NCBI RefSeq assembly: GCF_026155325.1
Contig: NZ_JAPFPW010000002.1
Span: 1 to 64,000, forward strand
Source of the DNA: Desulfobotulus pelophilus
GTDB lineage: Bacteria > Desulfobacterota > Desulfobacteria > Desulfobacterales > ASO4-4
Reading direction: 5' to 3'
DNA: 64,000 bases
Shown here: positions 9,115-17,567 of the stretch, piece after piece
How the letters are laid out: each line of letters starts with the position of its first letter
Numbering within the stretch: position 1 is the stretch's first letter
Notes under the pieces: generated by a model
The model's input: the letters and a program-made list of their open reading frames with translations, nothing else
Told to the model about the DNA's origin: nothing
Databases searched by the model: none
Position numbers and translations under genes: made by a program

Positions 9115-10520
9115 GGCACCAGGGTCTCCTTTTCCCCCCGAATACGGTAGCTGTCAAATTCCGGGGTGCTGCCTGCGGCTTCCAGCAGCCTGGCAAGGCT
9201 GAGATCAAAGGTAAAAAGGGTTTGAAGGCGGGCTATCTGTACCCCGGAAAGAGCCAGCTCCGCATCCACAACATCCAGTGACGTGGCAAAGCCTTCCTCA
9301 AAGGCAAGGGTTCTTACCCGGAGATGTTCTCTGGCAAGGGTTTCGGAGGCTCCGAGGGCATCCAGTTGTTCCAGCGCCTGCATAAGGAGCTGGTAACGGC
9401 TTTCCACAAGGGTCTCCAGATCCATTATGGCCTGATGTTGCAGCTGGGCAACCCTTGTTTCCGTTGCCCGCGCGGCTTCCACACGGCCAGGTCTGGCAAA
9501 ACCATCAAAGAGGGTGAAGCGTACGCCTGCTCCTACAGCCCATTCCGGGTCCAGCGCTGTGAGATCATCCGTGACAAGGGCCCGTGTTCCGAATAGAAAA
9601 ATATCCGGCCTGTAGGCGCTTTTTTCTTTTTGTAAGCCGGCTCTGGCAAGATTTTTGTGCTGATCCAGCTGGCGAAGCATGGTGTTCTGCTCCCGTGCTT
9701 TTTCCATGAATTTTTCAAGGGGAGGAATGGCTCTGTACACAAAAAGAGGCGAGCTGGGGTTTATGGTTTCCCTGGAAGCGATCAGGCTTCGGAGGGCCGT
9801 TCTGGCAATCTGTGCATCTCTCAGGGCCTTCTGATGTTCTCGTCTGGCTTCTTCAAGGGCTACCCTTGCATGCAGTCTTTCCGCAAGGGAAATCATGCCG
9901 CTTTCTTCCAGTTTTTCTGCCTCCTGGAGGTGTTTTTCCATGCCTTTCTGAACATCCATACGGACCTGAATAACGGCATCCGCAAGCCGGACACCGTAGT
10001 AGAGGCGTACCAGTTCACTGAACATTTGATGGTGTAAGCCTTCTTCTGATTGTTCGGCCAGGAGGGTATTGGCCCTGGCGGCACGGTTGGCAGCGCTTAT
10101 TTTTCCCCCTGTGTATACCGGCCAGGAAAGGGTAAGATCGCTTTTGAGAAAATCCTGCTCCTGTATGGGATAGCTTCGGGGGATACGGGCGGCTACGGGA
10201 GCCAGGGGAGGAAAGGTAGCGCTGATGGTGTCAGCAAGAGTTCCCATGGCTCCGAGCTCCACTTCCAGAGGGGCGTCCATATGGGTCCAGCTTGCTGAAA
10301 CCTGTATCTGGGGGTAGTAAAGACCCTTTGCTGCCCTTTCTTCGGCTTTCTGCTGTTCAATGGATGATCGGGCAGCAGCCAGTTTCTGGTTGTCTGCGGT
10401 CATCCTCAGCAGAGCTTCACGAAAGTCCATGGCAGAAGATGTTTTGGGTATAAGACAAAAGAAAAAAAGAAGAAACGGTAGAAAAAGGCCCTTGATTGTT
10501 TGGGGAGAAAACAGAGACAT
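9111..10520 (-). CDS. TolC-family outer-membrane efflux protein
   Basis: 469 residues from the ATG at 10520, which places a signal peptide (LFLPFLLFFFCLIPKTSSA) at the N-terminus; an upstream in-frame ATG at 10613 would put 31 unlikely residues before it. The mature protein has the two internally repeated helical-hairpin halves of TolC-like channels, seen in MDFREALLRMTADN, in the Glu/Ala/Arg-rich helices and in the second-repeat element FATSLDVVDAELALSGVQ. It is the first gene of the pump operon and lies 96 bp downstream of the RsbS-like gene, with no obvious terminator between, so co-transcription with the regulatory genes upstream is possible. Confidence 0.88.
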   Translation of the reverse strand: MSLFSPQTIKGLFLPFLLFFFCLIPKTSSAMDFREALLRMTADNQKLAAARSSIEQQKAEERAAKGLYYPQIQVSASWTHMDAPLEVELGAMGTLADTISATFPPLAPVAARIPRSYPIQEQDFLKSDLTLSWPVYTGGKISAANRAARANTLLAEQSEEGLHHQMFSELVRLYYGVRLADAVIQVRMDVQKGMEKHLQEAEKLEESGMISLAERLHARVALEEARREHQKALRDAQIARTALRSLIASRETINPSSPLFVYRAIPPLEKFMEKAREQNTMLRQLDQHKNLARAGLQKEKSAYRPDIFLFGTRALVTDDLTALDPEWAVGAGVRFTLFDGFARPGRVEAARATETRVAQLQHQAIMDLETLVESRYQLLMQALEQLDALGASETLAREHLRVRTLAFEEGFATSLDVVDAELALSGVQIARLQTLFTFDLSLARLLEAAGSTPEFDSYRIRGEKETLVP

Positions 10521-10616
10521 CCCGAAAGCCCTTTCTTGATAAGGCCCCTGGTTTGAAAGGTCGGATCCGGTTGGGGAGGGCCCTAAACCCCGCCTGCAGC
10601 TTAAGCAGTGCACTTT

Positions 10617-10976
10617 TTATGTCAAGCTTTTTCGTCCCCCATGGGGGCTCTCTGTGTCAAGGGCGCAGGCGAAAGGGGGCGGAGCCAGGATGTGGGACGC
10701 AAGACTGCATGCCGCTGAAGGCGGCATGCGGATTACTGTCATGGAAATGGCGGCAGCGGCACAGGATCTGGAGAGCTGGCAGAGCCAGTCGTAGTAAAGC
10801 GTGTCAATAACCGGGGTACCAGCCAGATCATAGAAGAGAAAGCGGGCTTTGTGCCGCTGAAGAATCTGGATGATTTCCGGAATCAGGTTCCCTGGCTCCG
10901 ATGGATCCATGCCAGGTCCTGGTTCCAGGAGAAAACGGGCGGAACCGATGGGAGTCAGGTGAACACCTGGGATCAT
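10617..10976 (-). CDS. RsbS-like single STAS-domain protein
   Basis: 119 residues forming one STAS domain. The core FLFYDLAGTPVIDTLYYDWL corresponds to the phosphorylation loop of RsbS, with Thr59 in the VIDT motif in the position of the phosphorylated residue. It starts 3 bp after the RsbR-like gene, so the two are translationally coupled. In stressosomes RsbS forms the scaffold with RsbR paralogues and holds the RsbT kinase. The C-terminus is Pro/Ala rich and diverged. The gene contains a small internal inverted repeat (10707-10729). Confidence 0.65.
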   Translation of the reverse strand: MIPGVHLTPIGSARFLLEPGPGMDPSEPGNLIPEIIQILQRHKARFLFYDLAGTPVIDTLYYDWLCQLSRSCAAAAISMTVIRMPPSAACSLASHILAPPPFACALDTESPHGGRKSLT

Positions 10977-10979
10977 TGT

Positions 10980-11840
10980 TTACTCCGCCTGAGGCCTGGT
11001 TACCTGGAAGCCAAGGGACCGGAATGCTTCTTTCAGTCCTTCGGAGAGGGTAGCCTTGGTCTGGATATCGTCCAGATTGATGGTAAGGCTGGCCAGGGAA
11101 CGGGCAATGCATGGCCGGATGCCCGTGAGAATGGCCCGGGCTCCCATGAGACCTGCCGCCCGGATTACCTGAATGAGGTGGTGCATGACCTGAGTATCAA
11201 TGGTGGATACTCCCGTAAGATCCAGAATGATAACTCGAGCCCTGACTTCTTCAATGCGCTGAAGGAGTTTTTCCATGAGATCCATGGCACGGCTGGAATC
11301 CAGGGTACCGATAATGGGCAGGGACAGAACACCATCCCATATCTCCGTAATCGGTGTTGCCACGGCCATGAGTTCGTTCTGCTGGGCTTCTACAGTTCTT
11401 TCTTTTTCCATCTGGTAAAGCCGGAAGGTGTCCATGACCAGTTTGTTAAAAAAACGGATCAGATAGAGAAGCATGCGGCGGATTTCATCGGAGGGTTCAG
11501 CCTGCTCCAGCAGAGACTCCATAAATTGAGCCTGGACAAACTGGATCAGCCGGAAGAAGGCTTCGGCTGATCCCCCGCGCATCTGAATTTTTCCGTGGAC
11601 TTCCATCATAAGACGGCCCAGTGTCTGGTAGGCGGGGTCACTGCCGGATATGTGTCCTTTTTTCAAAATACCTGAAAAAAGATCAATGAGTTCAAAGGTA
11701 TAGTCACGGATTTCATTCTCATTGAGGTAACGCTGGCTGGCAAGGGTCTGGTCGGCAAATTCTGCGATGCTGTCGGCAATGGTACTCATGTCGATGCGAT
11801 CCAGTACCTCAGGGCCGATATGGCTGTAATCAAGTTCCAT
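10980..11840 (-). CDS. RsbR-like stressosome co-antagonist
   Basis: 286 residues. Residues ~1-150 are an all-helical sensor-like region, as in the globin-fold N-termini of RsbR proteins, and ~160-280 a STAS domain with PIIGTLDSSRAMDLMEKLL, ILDLTGVSTIDTQ and LTGIRP. These are the hallmark loops of RsbR, with Thr216 in IDT as the likely target of the partner kinase. It lies between the kinase/phosphatase fusion (137 bp upstream) and the RsbS-like gene (3 bp downstream). The expected role is a stress-responsive scaffold that releases the kinase on signal. The signal and the downstream target are not evident. Confidence 0.82.
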   Translation of the reverse strand: MELDYSHIGPEVLDRIDMSTIADSIAEFADQTLASQRYLNENEIRDYTFELIDLFSGILKKGHISGSDPAYQTLGRLMMEVHGKIQMRGGSAEAFFRLIQFVQAQFMESLLEQAEPSDEIRRMLLYLIRFFNKLVMDTFRLYQMEKERTVEAQQNELMAVATPITEIWDGVLSLPIIGTLDSSRAMDLMEKLLQRIEEVRARVIILDLTGVSTIDTQVMHHLIQVIRAAGLMGARAILTGIRPCIARSLASLTINLDDIQTKATLSEGLKEAFRSLGFQVTRPQAE

Positions 11841-11977
11841 GGAGTGCTCCTTTTTGGCCGGGAAAAATCTTGTTTCTGCCGGCTCCTTTCATTCTGTTGA
11901 AACTTCCTGACCGATGGCTCGGATAGTGGGTCCCCTGGTCAGAGACAGGAGACCTTGCATCGAAAGAGGCCCTTTGA

Positions 11978-13018
11978 TCAGGGCTGTATGGTTTCCGGCT
12001 TCCTGCAAAGAACGAGGGCGAGGCTTTTGTCATCCCCATCTCTTCCCATAAGGTTACCGGTTACATAGGCGATCAGTTGGGGATGGCAGGAGAGCAGCCC
12101 GGGAAAGTCTTCCAGTCCTGGATTCTGGCGGATACCATCGGAGCTGCTGAACAGCAGAGTGTCGTTATCAAGGGTGAAGGATCCTGTCCCCGGCCATCCG
12201 GGAGCTCTGCCCAGAACACCTCCGGGGAAACGGGGCTGCAGTTTTTTCTGCCCTTTATGACAGGAGAGTGAAAGATCACCGATACCCGCATAATCTGCTG
12301 TCTTTTTATGCATATCCATACGTACGGCAAGGCCCATGGCACCACGGGTGCCTGCCAGTCGCCGGTTCAGGATCGTAAGAATTTCTACCGGGTCCTGGCC
12401 GGGTGATGGCAAACCATGAAGGCTTTCTGAGGTTACCGCAGCACTGCTTCCATGACCGAGGCCATCGAGATGAACCCAGTTGAAAAAACGCTGGTTTCCC
12501 TGTCCGCTGAGACTGTCTCCATTGAGGAGGTTATCCCTCAGTGCCCTTAGAAAACCGCCCGTACGGATTTCAGGTGGAACAATCCGGTGTGTGGAATGGG
12601 GCGTACGGAATCGTACCCATATGGCTGTGCCGCACCACTGACGTAAGCCAGGTGCTGCAGGGCGCGTGTATATGTCGGAGAGGTCCGATGCCCTGTGGAT
12701 GGAACCAAGTCCTTTGCCAAGGGTACCGGCTGTGGAGTACCCATCGGTCATGGCAAGGGAGAGATTGCCTATGCCCGGTCCGAAGTCAAGGGCAAAAAGA
12801 TCCAGAGCCGGTTCCGGCAGGCTGTGTTCCCATATCTGAATGAAGCCCGCTCCTCCTGCAAATTTTATCTGGTTGGACATCAGTTCACTGGCGACAATCT
12901 GTATGCGTTCCATGCGTACATCCGGAAAGCCCATCCGTCGGGAGACAGCCCGGAGCCGGGAACGTACCACGTGGGTGTTGTTTTTGTCTGCCATGGTTTG
13001 TTGGGTGATCAGGTGCAT
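11978..13018 (-). CDS. RsbT-like kinase fused to RsbX/SpoIIE-type phosphatase
   Basis: 346 residues from the ATG at 13018, which follows an aaggag site; 53 further in-frame codons upstream overlap the cyclase gene and are unlikely to be used. Residues ~10-140 form a GHKL ATPase of the anti-sigma/RsbT type with the N-box (Glu45, Asn49), LDFGPGIG at 77-84 and the G-box GTLGKGLGS at 98-106. Residues ~150-340 form a PP2C-like phosphatase with HLDGLGHG (Asp185), SSSDGI (Asp294) and GDDKS (Asp329-330) as metal ligands. One protein thus carries the kinase and phosphatase activities that act on STAS proteins. It starts 7 bp after the cyclase stop and precedes the RsbR and RsbS homologues. Confidence 0.82.
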   Translation of the reverse strand: MHLITQQTMADKNNTHVVRSRLRAVSRRMGFPDVRMERIQIVASELMSNQIKFAGGAGFIQIWEHSLPEPALDLFALDFGPGIGNLSLAMTDGYSTAGTLGKGLGSIHRASDLSDIYTRPAAPGLRQWCGTAIWVRFRTPHSTHRIVPPEIRTGGFLRALRDNLLNGDSLSGQGNQRFFNWVHLDGLGHGSSAAVTSESLHGLPSPGQDPVEILTILNRRLAGTRGAMGLAVRMDMHKKTADYAGIGDLSLSCHKGQKKLQPRFPGGVLGRAPGWPGTGSFTLDNDTLLFSSSDGIRQNPGLEDFPGLLSCHPQLIAYVTGNLMGRDGDDKSLALVLCRKPETIQP

Positions 13019-13025
13019 GTTCTCC

Positions 13026-13979
13026 TTACCCGCAGATGTGACAGCCCGGGAGGGTGATGTCCGATGCCGCCGGTGGTAAAGAAATTTTCCCCCTGCCGGT
13101 CTGTTTGGCATGGTAAAGGGCACTGTCCGCACGGGCAGCCATATTTTCGGGCGTATCTTTTTCCATAAAGGGAGCAATGCCGATGCTCACCTTATGGCTC
13201 ATATCCGAAAGGATGGTCTGGCTGATACGATGGGCCTGGGGAACATCTGAAAATAGAAGAATGGCAAATTCATCTCCGCCGATGCGACAGGCGAGATCCT
13301 GCCCTTCTCGTATGGCTGCCCGCATGGCAAGCGCCATGGAGCGCAGTATTTCATCCCCGTAGGCATGCCCAAAGGTATCGTTCACCTCCTTAAAGTAATC
13401 AAGATCCAGGAAAATGAGGGTAAAGGCCTGGGGTGAACTGTTCAGTTCCCTGAGGGCTTCATGGAGCATGCGATCATAGGCACCCCGGTTGAGAAGCCCT
13501 GTCAGGCTGTCGGTTTCGGCCTTTTTGATGTAAAGATCGAGCTCTTTTTTCCTGTGCACCAGCTGGTGTTCAATGGTGCGAATTTCATTCTGTGCCTTTT
13601 CCTGAGCCATCTTCAGTTTTTTTCGGATGCTTTCGTTTTGTTTACGCAGCAGCTCCGGGTTGCTGGTATGCATTCTGTCCCGGAAGTACTGGCTGATATT
13701 TTGCATAAGATCAGGGGATGGGCTCGAAATGCCTCTGGCGAGAACAAACTTTTGCTGATCCCACCGGGCTTCCATATTGGTTTCTGTGAGTACAACCGAA
13801 AGGTGAAGGCTTGATTCCGGGTGATGGAGACTGTGTCGGAGCTGCTGATTCAGCAGGGGTATTTTGGCAGCCGTAATAAGGGTTGGTACGCTCAATTGGC
13901 GTAATGCTTGCAATATAAAGCCGGAAAGTCTCTGGATATCCGGTTCTGTAAGAATGGGAAAGGAAAAAAGGAGAGTCAT
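13026..13979 (-). CDS. Diguanylate cyclase (GGDEF), first gene of stressosome train
   Basis: 317 residues. Residues ~1-105 are a soluble N-terminal region I do not recognise, ~108-155 a coiled coil, and ~156-305 a GGDEF domain. The signature RIGGDEF is intact (234-238) and the substrate-binding region (LDLDYFKEVNDTFGHAYGD) is normal, so c-di-GMP synthesis from two GTP is expected. The inhibitory site is not canonical: the position equivalent to Arg in RxxD is Glu (EGQD), suggesting weak product inhibition. No membrane segment. The stop is 7 bp before the RsbT-like start, so the cyclase is probably an output or partner of that module. Confidence 0.87.
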   Translation of the reverse strand: MTLLFSFPILTEPDIQRLSGFILQALRQLSVPTLITAAKIPLLNQQLRHSLHHPESSLHLSVVLTETNMEARWDQQKFVLARGISSPSPDLMQNISQYFRDRMHTSNPELLRKQNESIRKKLKMAQEKAQNEIRTIEHQLVHRKKELDLYIKKAETDSLTGLLNRGAYDRMLHEALRELNSSPQAFTLIFLDLDYFKEVNDTFGHAYGDEILRSMALAMRAAIREGQDLACRIGGDEFAILLFSDVPQAHRISQTILSDMSHKVSIGIAPFMEKDTPENMAARADSALYHAKQTGRGKISLPPAASDITLPGCHICG

Positions 13980-14140
13980 GGGAGTTTCCGGAGATCAGAG
14001 AAAAAGTCCACAGGGCAAAGGCCGGTGTGCTGCCCAGTTATTGTCTGTTATATGTTTATTGTTGAGATGACTGTTCATACGACAGACATCTCTGAAAGTC
14101 AAAGCAGAAAAGCATGGTATTTTCCCATACTGTCACGGAG

Positions 14141-14674
14141 TCAGCGAATAAGGGAGTCCATAAAACAACTGATATTAACGGAGTTGTCGGAGTCATCGCT
14201 CCCACCGGAATGGGACTGGTCTGTGTAAAAAAAGCGGGCTCCGGATCTGTCCCAGCTGATACTGATGTCACCTTCCGGATCCTGCAGTTCAATGTCTGTT
14301 GTCCGGTCTCTGTGGACGGCAAAACGAACGCGGGCCAGAAGGTAGTCCTGATCTTTGGTGAGTATGTGGTCCGTATTGTTGGTCTGAAAGGTAAGGCGAA
14401 TGCGTTCTTTTCCGTCCTTACGCAGAAGGGTTTCATGGTTTATGGTCCAGCCCCAGCCGGGGCCTTCGGGGATACTCTGAAAGGAAAGGACGGCGGAATC
14501 GTAGGCAAGAACAAAGGAAAAGACTTCAAGGTTATTCCGGGCATCTTTGATGAGAACCCAGGTGTCGGCTGTGCCGCCACTTTTACCGTGAAAAGGAGTC
14601 AGAAAAATATCTTTTGCCTGGCATGGAAGTGCCAGCAGGCAGCAAAAGAAAAAAGTAAGAACCGGATATCGCAT
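14141..14674 (-). CDS. Secreted protein with cohesin-like fold
   Basis: 177 residues. The first 20 residues form a signal peptide (TFFFCCLLALPCQA). Residues ~22-140 have the pattern of cohesin-type beta domains: an opening strand with DTWVLIKDARNNLEVFSF, the element LAYDSAVLSFQSI, a Gly/Trp turn and LLARVRFAV near the end. A Gly/Ser/Asp-rich linker then leads to a short tail with Cys170 (NISCFMDSLIR), similar in style to the end of the protease at 2600-4255. The gene is divergent from the plus-strand cyclase region and convergent with none. No dockerin partner is visible; the domain may mediate surface attachment. Confidence 0.55.
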   Translation of the reverse strand: MRYPVLTFFFCCLLALPCQAKDIFLTPFHGKSGGTADTWVLIKDARNNLEVFSFVLAYDSAVLSFQSIPEGPGWGWTINHETLLRKDGKERIRLTFQTNNTDHILTKDQDYLLARVRFAVHRDRTTDIELQDPEGDISISWDRSGARFFYTDQSHSGGSDDSDNSVNISCFMDSLIR

Positions 14675-14768
14675 CAGGGCATCCTTTATGGAAAAAACCT
14701 TGGTTTTTTAAAGAATAAACAATTCATACCGGATATACCACAAGAATCGTCATGAAGGAAAATACTGA

Positions 14769-14933
14769 TTGAAGGAAGAGTCATTGGCTCACGCTCATGC
14801 TCTGCGGCAGATGCGTAAGGCGCTGGCAGCCTGTCTTTATACGGTTTTTCCCTACGGCCAATACCATGGATACCGAAGATTATTCCATGCCAGTGAGAAC
14901 ATGTGTGCTGTGGTGCACTGCAATGATTTTTGA
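14769..14933 (+). CDS. Possible 54-residue small protein
   Basis: A TTG-started frame (in-frame TTG also at 14784) encodes a compact basic peptide with AHALRQMRKALAACLYTVFP and three Cys residues near its middle and end. An AAGGA lies about 13 bases upstream, so the initiation signal is weak. The composition is protein-like and the frame fills the gap before the cyclase at 15059, with the two reading in the same direction. No family recognised; it could equally be a leader region. Confidence 0.3.
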   Translation: MKEESLAHAHALRQMRKALAACLYTVFPYGQYHGYRRLFHASENMCAVVHCNDF

Positions 14934-15058
14934 TTTCGGAAGAAAAGAGTGCTAAGAAAAATGAACTTCAGCTGCGTTTGTTGCGCTGTTGTAAGGGATC
15001 GTACTCCTGCGCCTCTTTTTTTATATCCTTCTCATCTTTATCTGTCTGGAAAGAAACG

Positions 15059-16741
15059 ATGAAAGAAAAATTTCACAATCGCTTTTCTTTTCCTTTCCCC
15101 ATGGTTTGTGCGCTGTGTTTTGTGGCTGGTTGTATTCTTTTGTTTGGGATGGTTGCCTGCCATGTGGGGGAAGAGGTTCCGGAAAGTCCGGCAGGGCCGC
15201 TTTCCGGGGCCTCTGTCTACAGGTTTATTCTTGATGGAGAGGATGGGGGAGAATCGCCTTCCCCAGCTCTTGGGGAGAAGGAAGAAAGCGTTACGGCTCC
15301 AGTATCACTGGTTTTCTGGGCGGGCACGTTTATCATCGCTGGCCTTGGTTGCCTGCTGCTGGTGTACCGGCACCGAATTCGGGAAAAAAAGCAGTTGCAG
15401 GAAGGCTTTCTGCTTCTGAATGAGGGTATGAAAGCTGTGCAGAGGGGTGACTATACCATCAGGATCGGTAAGGGCCCGTTGCAGGAAGCAGAGACGGTTT
15501 TTACTGCTTTTGACGAGATGGCAGAAACCCTTGAACGTTCGGACAGGGGGCGAAGGACTCTGGTTGATACCCAGCTCCAGAACACTACCCGGTGGATTCG
15601 GGAAATGCGGCGTCGTCAGAAAGAGTTGGCTTCTCACGGAAATTTGCTGGAGGAAAAGGTTGCTGCCCGTACGCGGGTACTGGAATCCATCAATACAGCC
15701 CTCCGAAGCAGTGTCCGTTCCCTTGAAAGGCGAACTCTTGAAATCACATTGCTGAACCGGCTTGCCGAATCGCTGCAGCATGCCAAACATGCCGAGGATG
15801 CCGCAACGCTGGTGATTCGTGCCTGTCAGCAGATTTTCCCTTCGGATGCAGGTGTTTTTGCCTTTGCTGATGCGGATGGCAAGATGCAGGTTGTCGCCGG
15901 ATGGGGACGGGATCGTCCGGATATTGATTCTTGCATGGGTGATGCCTGCCCCCGAAAACAGAAGGGCGGGGATAAGATCGATGGGTGCAGTGCCGGAGTG
16001 GATGGCTATGATGAACTCTGTATCCCCGTAATTCCTAGGGAGGGAGGAGGGGCCATGATGAGGATCCGTCTGCGTCAGATGGCCGACCTCTATGGCCGCA
16101 GGCAGGCGGCCCGGCGTGCCCTAGCCGGGAGTGTGGCCGGCCACCTTGCTGCCTGTCTTACCTCTCTCCATCTGGTGGATCGACTCCGCCGAGAAGCGGT
16201 TACGGATCCGCTGACAGGCCTCTATAACCGCAGATATATGGAAGAAACCTTTCTTCGGGAGTTTGCCCGCGTACGGAGAGAAAACATTCCCCTTTCTGTT
16301 ATTCTCATGGATGTGGATCACTTCAAGATTTTTAATGATACCCATGGTCATGATATAGGCGATGCGGTTTTACGGCACCTTGCGGTGATCCTGAAAAAGG
16401 ATGTGCGCACGGAAGATGTAGCCTGTCGTTTTGGCGGAGAAGAATTTCTCCTGTTGATGCCGGGTCTTTCCTCTGATTCCGGCCTTGAACGGGGAGAGTT
16501 TTTGCGTCGCAGGGTGGAAGAATCGCCTTTAGTGCTGGATGGGTATGGAGAGCTTTCCGTTACCCTGTCCATGGGGCTGGCCTCTTATCCTGAAGATGGA
16601 GAGTTGCCGCAGGATCTTATTCTGGCTGCCGATAAGGCCATGTATGAAGCGAAGGCGCAGGGAAGGAACCGAATTCGTCGGCCATGGCGTCCTGAAGCGG
16701 ATCATCAGTGGGCCATGTTTAATAAGAAACCGTATCTATAG
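15059..16741 (+). CDS. Membrane diguanylate cyclase with HAMP-like and GAF domains
   Basis: 560 residues from the ATG at 15059. Two transmembrane helices (~12-35 and ~80-103) enclose a short periplasmic loop of about 45 residues. A HAMP-like segment and coiled coil (~105-225), a GAF-like domain (~230-370) rich in Cys (SCMGDACPRK, DGC, ELCIPV) and a GGDEF domain (~375-535) follow. The active site FGGEEF (459-463) is intact and a canonical RxxD inhibitory site is present (Arg450-Asp453). It should make c-di-GMP under feedback control. The clustered Cys in the GAF domain could bind a metal or respond to redox state; that is inference. An upstream in-frame ATG at 14930 gives a poorer N-terminus. 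Confidence 0.9.
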   Translation: MKEKFHNRFSFPFPMVCALCFVAGCILLFGMVACHVGEEVPESPAGPLSGASVYRFILDGEDGGESPSPALGEKEESVTAPVSLVFWAGTFIIAGLGCLLLVYRHRIREKKQLQEGFLLLNEGMKAVQRGDYTIRIGKGPLQEAETVFTAFDEMAETLERSDRGRRTLVDTQLQNTTRWIREMRRRQKELASHGNLLEEKVAARTRVLESINTALRSSVRSLERRTLEITLLNRLAESLQHAKHAEDAATLVIRACQQIFPSDAGVFAFADADGKMQVVAGWGRDRPDIDSCMGDACPRKQKGGDKIDGCSAGVDGYDELCIPVIPREGGGAMMRIRLRQMADLYGRRQAARRALAGSVAGHLAACLTSLHLVDRLRREAVTDPLTGLYNRRYMEETFLREFARVRRENIPLSVILMDVDHFKIFNDTHGHDIGDAVLRHLAVILKKDVRTEDVACRFGGEEFLLLMPGLSSDSGLERGEFLRRRVEESPLVLDGYGELSVTLSMGLASYPEDGELPQDLILAADKAMYEAKAQGRNRIRRPWRPEADHQWAMFNKKPYL

Positions 16742-16817
16742 TATTATCAACAGGGCTTCTCGGGGGAGAGAATCCTGCGGGGACTCCTTACACTCTCAAC
16801 AGCAAAGGAGGAGATCC

Positions 16818-17366
16818 ATGTCAGAATTGTTGAATGTCCTGAAAAGCCGTCGCAGTATCCGTAAATTTGAGGATCGTATGGTTTCCGGGGAGGATCTGCA
16901 GAAAATATTGGAAGCCGTGCAGTGGTCGCAGTCATGGGCGAATACGCAGTGCTGGGAAGTGATTGTTGTGAGGGATGAGGATACACGGCTGGGGCTTCAG
17001 GAAACACTTGCACCGCGGAATCCTGCCACCAAAGCCATTGTGGCGGCACCTTTACTGCTTGTTCTCTGTGGGAAGAAGGGGGCCAGCGGTTATTATGACG
17101 GTAAAGCCCCTACCGTTCTAGGCGACTGGATGTTATATGATCTGGGAATTGCAACCCAGAGCCTGTGCCTGACAGCCCATGATATGGGTCTGGCAACGGT
17201 GGTGGTTGGTTTGTTTGATCATGCAAAGGCGGCAGATATTCTGGGGGTTCCCGATGCTGTGCAGGTTGTGAGTATGATTCCCTTGGGATATCCTGAAAAA
17301 GCTCCAAAGGCTCCGGAGCGGAAAGCTCTGGATGTTTTCTGCCATAATGAGCGATACGGCGGATAG
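16818..17366 (+). CDS. Nitroreductase-family flavoprotein
   Basis: 182 residues from the ATG at 16818 with an aaaggaggag ribosome binding site. The N-terminus LKSRRSIRKFEDR is the FMN-phosphate binding motif of the nitroreductase superfamily. AVQWSQSWANTQCWEVIVVR matches the usual APSxxNxQPW segment, with Cys in place of Pro, and the C-terminal MIPLGYPEKAPKAPERKALD is standard. Short length places it with the single-domain NAD(P)H-dependent nitroreductases of anaerobes. Substrate cannot be predicted. It is followed directly by a strong hairpin, so it ends its transcript. Confidence 0.88.
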   Translation: MSELLNVLKSRRSIRKFEDRMVSGEDLQKILEAVQWSQSWANTQCWEVIVVRDEDTRLGLQETLAPRNPATKAIVAAPLLLVLCGKKGASGYYDGKAPTVLGDWMLYDLGIATQSLCLTAHDMGLATVVVGLFDHAKAADILGVPDAVQVVSMIPLGYPEKAPKAPERKALDVFCHNERYGG

Positions 17367-17412
17367 CTAAGGCAACTCACTACCAGGATGTTCCGGTGGT
17401 GAGTTGCCTTAG
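17367..17412 (+). terminator. Long hairpin after the nitroreductase gene
   Basis: Begins one base after the stop codon. The arm ctaaggcaactcactacc (17367-17384) pairs with 17395-17412 over 18 bp with a single G-T pair and a 10-base loop. The following sequence is ttgtgtc, so the U-tract is weak; the stem should still block or stabilise the transcript end in either direction. Confidence 0.7.
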
Positions 17413-17567
17413 TTGTGTCACAAAAATTCGGGCTGCCTGTCTATGGTCAAACACGCTATGCTCCGGATTCGGTTCCTGATTACTTTGAAAGATCCGGGCC
17501 ATGGCTGCGTCATGGCAGCCTCTCCCCACGATTCTTGTTGCACCAGGCGGGATGGAGGAAGAAACCT

